64,000 nucleotides of DNA from Actinomycetes bacterium (GTDB lineage Bacteria; Actinomycetota; Acidimicrobiia; Acidimicrobiales; Acidimicrobiaceae), in assembly GCA_021841935.1 (NCBI GenBank), contig JAKCDL010000010.1, positions 18,410 to 82,409 of the forward strand, in the 5' to 3' direction. The notes beneath the pieces were generated by a model that searched no databases, was not told where the DNA came from, and was given only the letters and a program-made list of their open reading frames with translations. How positions within the stretch are numbered: position 1 is the first letter of the stretch; each line of letters starts with the position of its first letter. A program made the position numbers and the translations under genes. Positions 38,916 through 47,953 of this stretch are shown here, piece by piece.

Positions 38916-40163
38916 TTGAAAGATAAAAGAATCCGCGTAGCGATTGCGGCTTTAGCCTTCGCATTGGTTCCCGCAATAATCTTTGGATTTATAGTAAAAT
39001 TTCAATCTTCTAAACGGATAACTACGTCGTCAACTACTTCAACAACGTTAGCTAGCACGACTACACAACCGTCTACATCTTCGACAACAGTATCAACAGT
39101 TCCGAATGCATCAATAGTTCAATTTAACGGAAGGGTTGTAAACGTACTCAACTTTGGCGCTGACCCGACAGGTGTCAAAGATTCGCGTGCAGCCATCGAT
39201 TCTGCTCTACTTTCAGCCGAAAAAGAACCGGGATCGGAACTCTTTTTCCCACCTGGTACGTATATTCTCACGAGTACAACGACAAAAGTAGGCGACTTTG
39301 TAGTTACCACGCCCATAAGAATTGTAGGGGCTGGCACTTCAGCTACAAAGATAATCAATGAAGTCGGACTTAAAACAGGATCTTCTTCAGCGCCTCCCGT
39401 TTTCGTGATAAAGGGCGGGGGTTCTCCGACGCCCAGCATGGCAAGCGGCACGTTGGTAGAATCATTAACAATTGACTGCTCTACATATATATCTGGTACG
39501 GCAGTTATGGACTTCGCAGACAATACTGCCATAGAAAACCTACTGGTGTACGCGCCTAAGAGTACAGACAACTACAACACAGATCAGTTTGGCGTACGTG
39601 TCATTGCTATTTGTAATCATTCGAATTATCAGACGATATACCGAACTGGAAACCTAGTTCAAAATGTCTCGATTATAAGCGGCGGAAGCGTAGGTAATAC
39701 GGGTCTTGATATTTCCTGCCAGCTGAATACTAATGTTTCGAATGTAACGATACAGGGAAACGGCCTCGACGTTTACTTCAGTCGCAATGTAAATTTGACT
39801 AATCTCCGACTCACTTCTGGACTAAACGGCGAGCAGGGATATTTCACTTGGGTGGTAGTTGGTTCACACAATATCAACTTGTCGAACATCGTTACCGTAG
39901 GAAATGGTGGTGAAATTACACCAGCAACGAAGTCCTTGTCGACGGATATAACGTTAGATAACGAAGTAATGATGTCCAAGACGAAAGACATTTACATTGG
40001 CGACGCAGATGGGGTAAAAATCATCAACAGCCAACTCGGCGGAGTTGCGTTTACACCATCAATTAGGACATCCAACGTACAATTTGTCGGAAGCTCCTAC
40101 AGCGGAGTTCGTTGTCCCCTAGCTTCTAAAGTCAACAATTTATCGGGGATTGCATGCGGATAG
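38916..40163 (+). CDS. Secreted right-handed beta-helix protein (pectate-lyase-3 type), paralogue 2
   Basis: This 415-residue protein starts at TTG; a GGGG-type site precedes it. A signal or anchor at about 8-27 (VAIAALAFALVPAIIFGFIV) leads into a short Thr-rich stalk, then a beta-helix with VLNFGADPTGVKDSRAAI and FPPGTYILT. It matches paralogue 1 through the helix (GNLVQNVSI, GLDISCQLNTNVS, SGIACG at the end versus SGLECP). The stalk is about 100 residues shorter. The old GTG start used in paralogue 1 would run into TGA here, so this copy has shifted to a new start. It is predicted to act outside the cell. Confidence 0.75.
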   Translation: MKDKRIRVAIAALAFALVPAIIFGFIVKFQSSKRITTSSTTSTTLASTTTQPSTSSTTVSTVPNASIVQFNGRVVNVLNFGADPTGVKDSRAAIDSALLSAEKEPGSELFFPPGTYILTSTTTKVGDFVVTTPIRIVGAGTSATKIINEVGLKTGSSSAPPVFVIKGGGSPTPSMASGTLVESLTIDCSTYISGTAVMDFADNTAIENLLVYAPKSTDNYNTDQFGVRVIAICNHSNYQTIYRTGNLVQNVSIISGGSVGNTGLDISCQLNTNVSNVTIQGNGLDVYFSRNVNLTNLRLTSGLNGEQGYFTWVVVGSHNINLSNIVTVGNGGEITPATKSLSTDITLDNEVMMSKTKDIYIGDADGVKIINSQLGGVAFTPSIRTSNVQFVGSSYSGVRCPLASKVNNLSGIACG

Positions 40164-40272
40164 TATAACTTGCTTGGTCGGCACGCAAGTTTGGATACTG
40201 CAATAGCGTTCGCGAAGCAATTAGGTTTATTCAAATCCCGTGCTCATTGTGAAGTTTGAAGCAATCTTTTTT

Positions 40273-41525
40273 TTGGACAACAACCTAAACTTGCGAATAG
40301 AGTTCGACTCTGGGAGGCGTCAGTGCCCGCAAGAAGAAATAAGTACAAAGCTGAGTTCAGAGCCAAGTTGGATCTTGAAGCTGTAAAGGGTGGCAAGTCC
40401 ACAGCTGAGCTAGTTCATCCGTATTGAGTTCATCTAGCCATAGTTACAAACTAAGAAGAAGCAACACATCGAAAATGCTCAATTTGCTTTTGAACAAAAG
40501 AACAGTTCTGTTAGTAGTGAATCCAAGATAGATGCGGATGCTCTATTTCGTAAAACTGGCCATCTCAAAGTGGAAAGGCATTTTTAGCCTTGAGGGAAGG
40601 CGACGTCTTTCAATCAAAGATAGACGACAGATTATTGACCATGCCATGAAACACTTAATGACACTAATCATTGTGATTTCCTGGGATTATCTAGATCTAC
40701 CTAAAAATAACAGTGCAAAGACAACTCAGAATGCGACCAGAACCTCGTCCTCATGGAACGTATGGACGGGTTGTGGACTAACCATCCTGCATTTGGATCT
40801 AGAAAGTCACCTCAATATTTAAAAGACAAGTTGAAGAGACAAACTGCAAGCGAGTTAACAGATGGTGGGCGTAATGGATATCAGCTCGCTTTTGTCAAAG
40901 CCAAGCATTACAAAGGCAAATAAAGCCCACCATAAGTATCCGTACCTTCTCAAAGGGAGCAAGTGTTGATCACCCAAACCAAGTTTGGTGAAACGACATT
41001 ACATTCATCCCTTACAAGAAGGGAATCTTCTACCTGGGAGCAGTGATCGACTGGTATTTAGAAAAGGTCTCAGCGTGGCGACTATCCAGCACCGATACAA
41101 TTCAGCTTTGCAACTCGAATCCCAATGAAGCGCTTACAAAATACGGTAGATGCGGAATCTTCAACTCCGACCAGGGGGCTAAATTAATTCCTGCCAATAT
41201 AGGTCGATCCTACATGGGGCTGAAATCGCAATGTCGATGGATGGCAAAGGACGTGCTATCGACGATGACTTCTCGATCAGACTTTGGGGAACAGTGAAGT
41301 ACGATTGCATATATCTCGAGTCCTACTGACAACGCGTCCGAGCTAAAGGAGTCAATTGCGACATGCATAATAACCTTCTACAACCAAGACCGACCTCACG
41401 ATGGCTTAGGTGGATCAACTCCCGATGAGGTTTACTTCGATACAAGTTCAAATCACCAGCTAGTAGCCTGATAAATGCAAATGAAAATCACTTCCATTTC
41501 TTAGCAAGTCGGTAGGACTGTCCAA
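40273..41525 (+). mobile_element. IS3-family element, decayed (OrfA and OrfB)
   Basis: Near 40323 a GTG opens an OrfA start (RRNKYKAEFRAKLDLEAVKGGKST), soon broken by stops. OrfB pieces follow across frames: LSIKDRRQIIDHAMKHL, RMDGLWTNHPAFGSRK, FIPYKKGIFYLGAVIDWYLEKVSAW, FNSDQGAKL and, near the end, PHDGLGG. Possible ends are TTGGACA at 40273 and TGTCCAA at 41519-41525, giving about 1.25 kb, typical for IS3. Frameshifts make it inactive. It lies between beta-helix paralogue 2 and its sulfotransferase. Confidence 0.75.
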
Positions 41526-41529
41526 AGGA

Positions 41530-41760
41530 GGGGGTCCACCTCGTTCTACTTCTCATTTGCCATTGGATCCAATCGAATACCTCTGATCTTGCCTCCTCCT
41601 TAGTATTGAAGATTTTCCTTTTCCTGTAGGCAATCTCTTTCTTTAGAGGTGCCATAGGGCCTCTGCTAGGGCGTTATCGTAGGAATCGCCAACGCCTTCC
41701 ATCGATCGTGCGAATCGCGATAGGTTTAATGTTTCTCTGAATCTACTCCTCGTGCACCCA
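41530..41760 (-). mobile_element. IS3-family OrfB 3' fragment
   Basis: The minus strand reads RSMEGVGDSYDNALAEALWHL and, after a frameshift, KEEARSEVFDWIQWQM: the SMSxxGxxxDNAxAE and following region of an IS3 OrfB. A related fragment lies at 26.6 kb and another at 58.3 kb. Confidence 0.7.
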
Positions 41761-41829
41761 AGACCCGTGTTCGCAAGTGAAAGCGGGTGCTTGTTGCATT
41801 CCTAATCCTTGGCTTCTCATAATCCGGTT

Positions 41830-42260
41830 CAGACGGTAAATATATCTCTGAGCAGCTAAAGGTAGTTGTTAAGAGAGCTCATACTAGAGAGAAAGGTCTA
41901 CCGAAAGTCATCCATAGTGACAATGGCCCACCCATGAAGGAGTGGTCACTAGTTGAATACCTATACGAGTTAGATGTAGATATATTGAGTCCAAGACCTC
42001 GGGTATCTAACGAGAATGCCCATATCAAGTCCCTCTTCAAAAGAAGTTAAGTATCTTCTGAGACCTATCCCTATTTCACGGCCCTTTCTCGTCTTTGGGA
42101 GTTGTTCAAACCCAATCATGCCGAAGACAAGGGCCTCCATTCTTCTTTTTTCCTTAAAAGTGATAGCCAGAAGACCATGGTGTCAACAACTCTTGGATCG
42201 ATTAGATCTAAAAGCGGTTGATCACGCTAGGCGTTCATCGCGTATGCAATTTTCGTGGCC
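41830..42260 (+). mobile_element. IS3-family DDE transposase C-terminal fragment
   Basis: The plus strand reads PKVIHSDNGPPMKEWSL and LSPRPRVSNENAHIKSLFK with a following TYPYFTALSRLWELF: the Asp-to-Glu half of a second IS3-type OrfB, unrelated in detail to its neighbours. One stop interrupts it. Confidence 0.65.
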
Positions 42261-42504
42261 ATAATCATTCATTCCAAATGGCCATATTCTTGCATTTTCT
42301 AATATCCGTTGACATACGGGACGAATCAATAATCCCGACTACCAAGCCTGCGATAAGAGTATCAAAAGAGAGGCAAAAGGAGTTAGCTTAGGTTGTGCGA
42401 AAGTCACAACTTTCTCGGCAGGCTCCGGTAGTTCTCCGAAAAGCAATTGAAGATTTAGCTATAATTCCGAACCTTGACATAATTGTAGATATCAACTTTC
42501 GACT

Positions 42505-43115
42505 TCACCAGAGATCGGTTTGATATTTGAGTTCCTTTTGAATTCTTCGAGTACCATGCGTACCCTGTGAAGCTTTGAAGTTCGCCCTGATACGAACTTC
42601 GATTGCTGAGATTCGATTAGTTCTAACGAAGTTACCCCTATTAGACCAAGAGTAATAATCAGAACACGAAACTTTCAATATATTAGCCAACCGTGAAATT
42701 GACAATGGCCACTCTCCGCCCTCACCAGGGAGATTCAACGATTCTGTGGCATGTACGTAAGAGTACACGCATGGCTTTCCCATAGAACTAATTGTCCTTT
42801 TTGAGCTCTGCTCTTCTCACGACGAACTTTTATGAGGTCTCTTCTTTCTTCAACACTAAGTGATCCTTCATTTGATCCAGATGCAGCTTCTAGACGTCGA
42901 CTTTAATCTATAACCATCGATAATGCGACACCAGAGAAATGGATAATTCCTTTACGACTTCTGGAACATTCCCTCCAGAATCTTCGACCAGAAGAGTGAG
43001 TTTCTCATCTTGAACGAGAGGGGGAATTCATGCCTTGTCTTCGACAAAAATAACTCCCTTTCTATCAACAAAATATGTTGGATTAAGAGATGTCAAACTA
43101 ATCTGGGAAACCTCA
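42505..43115 (-). mobile_element. ISx (IS3 family) 5' fragment
   Basis: On the minus strand the left end TGAGGTTTCCCAGATTAG ends at 43115, followed by OrfA remnants and the OrfB N-terminus (LANILKVSCSDYYSWSNRG, IRANFKASQGTHGTRRIQKEL). The catalytic half is absent. It is the last piece of IS debris before sulfotransferase 2. The gap 42261-42504 shows nothing clear. Confidence 0.7.
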
Positions 43116-43247
43116 TTAGATATCAGTCTCAATCATTCTGAGTAAATCAAAAACTTCGAGCTTCAGCGTGGCGGGTTCTCCAGCTTTGATTTGTTAGGAT
43201 AGTCCCAAGCTCGAATAAGTACTACATGTTTGAAGTAAGGGTGCGAT

Positions 43248-44234
43248 TTGGAATCAATACTTAACGCTAAGCCCAGTCTGCGTAATGGACGGGATGACAG
43301 GATACTTATAGCTTCAATTTCGCGAACAGGAAGTACGTGGCTTGTGAATGCCCTGGCAAATACGCCGGGAACCAGAAGTTGGCCTGAGCCGGACGGCATT
43401 GGCACAAGTCTTGACGCGACAGAAAAGTATGGTTCAACGGGGTTCAGACCATATCCGATATTGAAAGCGGGAGATGACGGAGGCGTGTATCGTGCGCTCT
43501 GGGATATAGTCTTCAAAAGCGCCGTATCTGAAAAAATGGCATCTACCGTGGAACCGATGTTGAAGCCTTTCCTTAAGCTTCCGAAGCCAATACTTGAACC
43601 ACTTGTGCGCGCTGGTGGCAAGGCCCTAACAATGCTACCCAGCCGCGCTGAACGCAATCTAGTCAAAACTGTATACGGCTGCTTCGCTCTTGACTGGTTT
43701 GTTGACGTATACGACCCTCGGGTTATTGTTACACAACGACATCCATTGAGCGTAATCGCTAGCTGGCGTGATGTGGGGATACCTCAGTACGATCTAATTA
43801 CACGGCCAGAATTTCAAGAGGCTTACTCTGATTGGTACGAGGGTAACCCGCCAAGCGAACGTGACTCTAATATGACTCGAATCGCATGGATCGTTGGCTT
43901 TTTAACCACTGTTATGAGCGATGCTTATGATCGTCACCCCGAATGGCTATTGGTTAATCACGAAGATATGTGCATCGATCCCGTCAGGAAATTCAAAGCA
44001 CTCTGTAACGTAGTGGGTATACCGTGGTCAGATAAAGTGGCGGACTATCTCACGAAATCGAATCGACCAGGAGAAGGTCTTAAACCCGAGAGGATCACCT
44101 CGGAGCAGGTTGACAAATGGCGCTCGATTCTTACCGAAAATGAAGTACGTGAAGCTGTAGAAGTGCTTATGCGATTTCCAAACAAAGGTTGGATTCGGCG
44201 GCCCGAAGATTGGGAAGAACTGCTTCAACTTTAG
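43248..44234 (+). CDS. PAPS-dependent sulfotransferase, paralogue 2
   Basis: This 328-residue protein starts at TTG with AAGGGTG upstream. The PAPS 5' loop ILIASISRTGSTWL (residues 19-32) and 3' loop VIVTQRHPLSVIASW are intact, and VNHEDMCIDP is conserved. It aligns end to end with paralogue 1 (both finish RRPEDWEELL or KPDDWAEL) but differs enough to suggest divergent acceptors. Originally it probably followed beta-helix paralogue 2 directly, as in module 1; about 3.1 kb of IS remnants now separate them. Releases PAP, which CysQ in this locus can degrade. Confidence 0.8.
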   Translation: MESILNAKPSLRNGRDDRILIASISRTGSTWLVNALANTPGTRSWPEPDGIGTSLDATEKYGSTGFRPYPILKAGDDGGVYRALWDIVFKSAVSEKMASTVEPMLKPFLKLPKPILEPLVRAGGKALTMLPSRAERNLVKTVYGCFALDWFVDVYDPRVIVTQRHPLSVIASWRDVGIPQYDLITRPEFQEAYSDWYEGNPPSERDSNMTRIAWIVGFLTTVMSDAYDRHPEWLLVNHEDMCIDPVRKFKALCNVVGIPWSDKVADYLTKSNRPGEGLKPERITSEQVDKWRSILTENEVREAVEVLMRFPNKGWIRRPEDWEELLQL

Positions 44235-44529
44235 TAAAATTTTCTCAGAATGAAATAAGGGCATTGGCAGCATATGGAATGCTCGTTAGCAAGGACTTGG
44301 GCCCTCTCACCCCACGCGAAACGACCTACCCTTATTTATGGAAGAATGGTAGAGGCGCCAGTTGAATCCCCTCAAAGGGTAACGTACGAAAGAGGCACGC
44401 CACTTGAGTCCAGGCGTGACTTTATTCAAGTTGGTTGAAGTTGGCAATTAGTTCATCTGAAAAGTCGCTCTAGATGCAAGCCTTTCGAGAGGAACTCTAA
44501 GTAACTCAGGTATGTACAGCTAAGAAAGA

Positions 44530-45090
44530 AAGCAAAGCTTCAACTTGATCCAGTCAAGATCTCGTTGAAGATGATATATTTCAGCGAAAAGAGAATGAGC
44601 AGCCCAAGATGAAGCGTGTTGCAGAGTGACTTTTCCACAATCTTTGGACCACCTAAATATCGATCTGATTAGCTTGCCTTGACGTTTGTATTAAGTCGCA
44701 AATGATAAGGCTTTATGTAAGGTCTTCAAGGTGCCTATGGTCTCGTTTTACCGTTTGTTCGATAGGAGAGATGTCATTAGAGATATAGCGGTTGCACGTG
44801 AAGGGCTAAAGGAGATGCTCCTTGAGGCCATTGTAACAAACAGGAAGATCTATGGAGTAGAAAAAGTTTACCTATGAACTTAGATCCATGGGTGTAGATA
44901 TCAAACGGGCAACCGTTAGTCGCCTGATGGCAGAGTTATCCATCTCTGGTGCTTGTGGAAGGGCTCAAATAATCACTACTAGACCTGATAGGCACCATCG
45001 AAAGAGCGTTGATTTTTCAACTATTTCTGAACTTCTCTGAAAATGAACCTAACAAGCTCACGGGTAAGTGGCCTGACTTATGTAGGTACC
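44530..45090 (+). mobile_element. IS3-family OrfB N-terminal remnant
   Basis: The plus strand reads KIYGVEKVYL, MGVDIKRATVSRLMAELSISGACG, TTRPDRHHRKSVDFS and, after a frameshift, DLTYVGT: the HTH_21/DDE start of an IS3 OrfB. It stops where ISx begins at 45102, suggesting that ISx inserted into it. Confidence 0.65.
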
Positions 45091-45101
45091 TAGAGAAGGT
45101 T

Positions 45102-46409
45102 TGAGGTTACCCAAAAGTAATGGAAACATAGACTACGCCGCCTTGGCGGACTCCAATGATGTTAGTTCATAACCAATTGGTGAGATGTTGCCGATCTTCG
45201 AGTACCGCCTTTTATGGTTATAAAAATTCATGTAAATCCTAATCCCAGCCCTCAATTCGGACATACCTTCAAATACGTGCCGGTAGAGGTACTCACGATC
45301 AACGGTATCGACCAGAACGACCTTGGATGTTGCGCGATCGTAGCAAGATCCAGTTTTACCCTTTGAACGGATAATGCCATTCTGTTCACACAAGTTCCAC
45401 GACTCAGACGATCGGTGAATTGGCTCCCGCAGTCTTATGTGAAGAATTACACCTTGTATAACCTTGTCCCTGAGCAATATTGCCCGTTGAAGTGCCTCTA
45501 AAACAAGGCTTGTCCTCATATGACGATCAATTGCATATCCAAGTACTCGTCCCGAATGCTCGTCACGAATGGCCCACAGTATTCGTGAAGAATCCCACTC
45601 CTATGCGCAGGTAGGTGATATCTAATGCAAGAACCATCTTGATTCTTCCCTTGTCGAAGCCACGCGCGACCAGGTCCCTTGGATACATCGCTTTTGAGTC
45701 AACGTTAATGGTCTCCACCTTGAATGAACTCGGTGATTTACCCTCAACACCAAAATCTCTCATTCGAACTGAAACTGGAAAGACTTTTCTTGCTTATCGA
45801 TTCAACTCGAACATGAAGCTCAGCAGTAATCCATGGAGCACCATAAGTACCATTTGATTCACTATGAATATAGAGAATCTTGGCCTCTAGATCATCGATA
45901 GCCACTCGTGTATCAGTTGGATTTTCTAACCGCAGCGGATAGGCGTATTGTCCAGATCGAGATACTTCAAGTAGTGTTGGCATCTGTGAAATTTCAAAGC
46001 TGGCGCACTCTACTTCTATCAGGGCAAATCTACGGCCTTATGGCTTGGACCCGAAATACGCGATTGGCTTTCCCATAGAACTCGATGTCCTTCATGAGCT
46101 CCGCTCTTCTCTCGGCGAAGTTCTATGAGCTCTCTTCTTACCCCAGCAGTAAGTGGCTCTTCATTAGAGTTAGATGCTACTTCTAGACATCGTCTTTCGT
46201 CTCTTGTCCACCGTTAAAATGACTCTTGGTCAATGGATAGCTCTCTTGCAACTTCTGGAACCAAAGTTTCGGAATCTATTACTCGATGAGTGAGCGTCTT
46301 ATCTTGAATTCAAGGGTGACCTTACAACTCGTCTTCGAAAAAAATGACTTCTTTTCGACCAACAATCTATATTGGCTTAACTTAGATCCACTAAGCCTGG
46401 GTAACCTCA
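45102..46409 (-). mobile_element. ISx copy, full length (1308 bp), decayed
   Basis: Minus-strand element with left end TGAGGTTACCCAGGCTTAG (ending 46409) and right end TGAGGTTACCCAAAAG (starting 45102). It carries broken OrfA (46.05-46.35 kb) and OrfB pieces at 45744-45983 (LLEVSRSGQYAYPLR, TYGAPWITAEL), 45563-45763 (DKGRIKMVLALDITYLRIG) and 45133-45519 (SESWNLCEQNGIIRSKGKT, FYNHKRRYSKIGNISPIGYE). It is disrupted by several frameshifts. Confidence 0.8.
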
Positions 46410-46653
46410 TAGTGAGTAATTACCAGTCGATGTGACGAAGAACTACAGCTTGGATCGCTCAGCGAGACACTCCGCTCGGCTGGATCCGAGAATTAAGTGT
46501 GGTCACTATCTAGCCTTAGGCATAGATTTGAGTTGTCTTGATTGCTTTAGCTAGTAGAATATCGGCCGCTAGTGTCGAGCGCTAAGGGGCGAAAGGTTTC
46601 GGTTAGATGCGATTCGGTCATGTAAATTTTAGGATTAGCTCTGGAAAGTCGTT

Positions 46654-47466
46654 ATGAACCAAAAGGTATCAATCGTCGTTCCGACTTTCAACTCGTCGGC
46701 AACGCTTGAACGATGTCTCAAGTCAATAAATGAGCAGACCATTGCGTGCGAAACGATTGTCGTGGATAATTTTTCGACCGACAATACGTTAGAAATCGCC
46801 AGAAAATATGCCGACCATGTATTTTCGCAAGGGCCGGAACGTTCTGCACAGCGTAACTACGGGTTGCAACAGGCAACTAGTTCCGTAATTGGATTCATTG
46901 ACTCCGATATGAGGCTCGAACCCGATGTCGCCGCCGAAGCCTACTCGAGGATTATGGAAGGTGATTCAGGCGTAGTTGTTCCGGAATATACGGTCGGAAC
47001 AACCTATTGGGCGCACGTACGAGCCTTCGAACGAGAAATGTACCTAGGTGTTTCGGCAGTGGAGGCAGCTCGGTTTTTCCCCCGTACACTTGTGGTCGAC
47101 CTAGGCGGATACAATGAGCAGCTTACTGGTGGGGAAGATTGGGATTTGGATTTGCGGGTACGCAAACATGGAACAATCGGACGTACTCTCGCCCGTATCG
47201 AACATGATGAAGGTGAAGTTCGACTTTTAGCTGCGTGGCGAAAAAAAGCGTATTATGCTGACGGCTACCTTGCTTTCGGTTCCACCCACGGATTCTCGTC
47301 CCTGCTGAAGGTGGTTCGACAGTGGCCTTACCTTAGATCACCGAAGGTTCTCCTAAATCGATTTGGACCAGGCTTGATTGTACTTAAAGTCGGCGAAGGA
47401 GTGGCAATTGCTCTTCATGTCATTCGAGGACGCCTGGCAAAAGTCAACCGCTTCCGCCGGCGATAG
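46654..47466 (+). CDS. Glycosyltransferase family 2
   Basis: This 270-residue GT-A glycosyltransferase starts at ATG behind GGAAAG. It shows VSIVVPTFNSSATLERCLKSI, ETIVVDNFSTDNT, GFIDSDMRLEPD (DxD metal site) and GGEDWDLDLRVRKHG (ED acceptor motif). It lacks membrane helices and probably works at the inner face. It stands after the second sulfotransferase and an ISx copy, in the same direction as the glycan genes downstream. Donor and acceptor are not predictable. Confidence 0.8.
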   Translation: MNQKVSIVVPTFNSSATLERCLKSINEQTIACETIVVDNFSTDNTLEIARKYADHVFSQGPERSAQRNYGLQQATSSVIGFIDSDMRLEPDVAAEAYSRIMEGDSGVVVPEYTVGTTYWAHVRAFEREMYLGVSAVEAARFFPRTLVVDLGGYNEQLTGGEDWDLDLRVRKHGTIGRTLARIEHDEGEVRLLAAWRKKAYYADGYLAFGSTHGFSSLLKVVRQWPYLRSPKVLLNRFGPGLIVLKVGEGVAIALHVIRGRLAKVNRFRRR

Positions 47467-47953
47467 TTTCGAGACTGGATACGAACCATAACTTCGGTCA
47501 CCTTATTTTGATTGCGATAGCAGAACGGTTCAAATTGAGTGAACGGTCACTCGAAGTAACATAATCTGCGTCAAAAAGCTTAAATAGCCACTTAGAGCAT
47601 TCGTAATGAACCACAACTCGTGAAAAATTTTTTTCCGTAGTCAAAAAAAGGCGATGATTTTCAAGTTAGGCGAAAATAATTAGGGTATTCTTATTCTCGG
47701 TGGACGAGGAGTGAGAACTTGAAAGCCGCTCAAAGAGTCGTATTCAAACTTCTGGATTAACTTGAGAGTTAAATAAGTAGGCTAAGCCAAGTTAACGATA
47801 TGTTCACACCCGTGTAAACGTATCGAAAAGCTTGTCCGTTACATTTGGTAATGCAAGGGCTAGAGGAGATTTATATAAAGTGTTTTTGCCTTCCATGCAT
47901 GATTATGATCTCTCAATTCAGTTGCACCTATTCTCCAATTTCGAGGCCGTAAT
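47467..47953. other. Intergenic region
   Basis: A short palindrome, GAGTGA-ACGG-TCACTC, lies at 47537-47552, possibly an operator or weak terminator. No gene is recognised; it presumably holds the promoter for the following glycosyltransferase genes. Confidence 0.35.
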
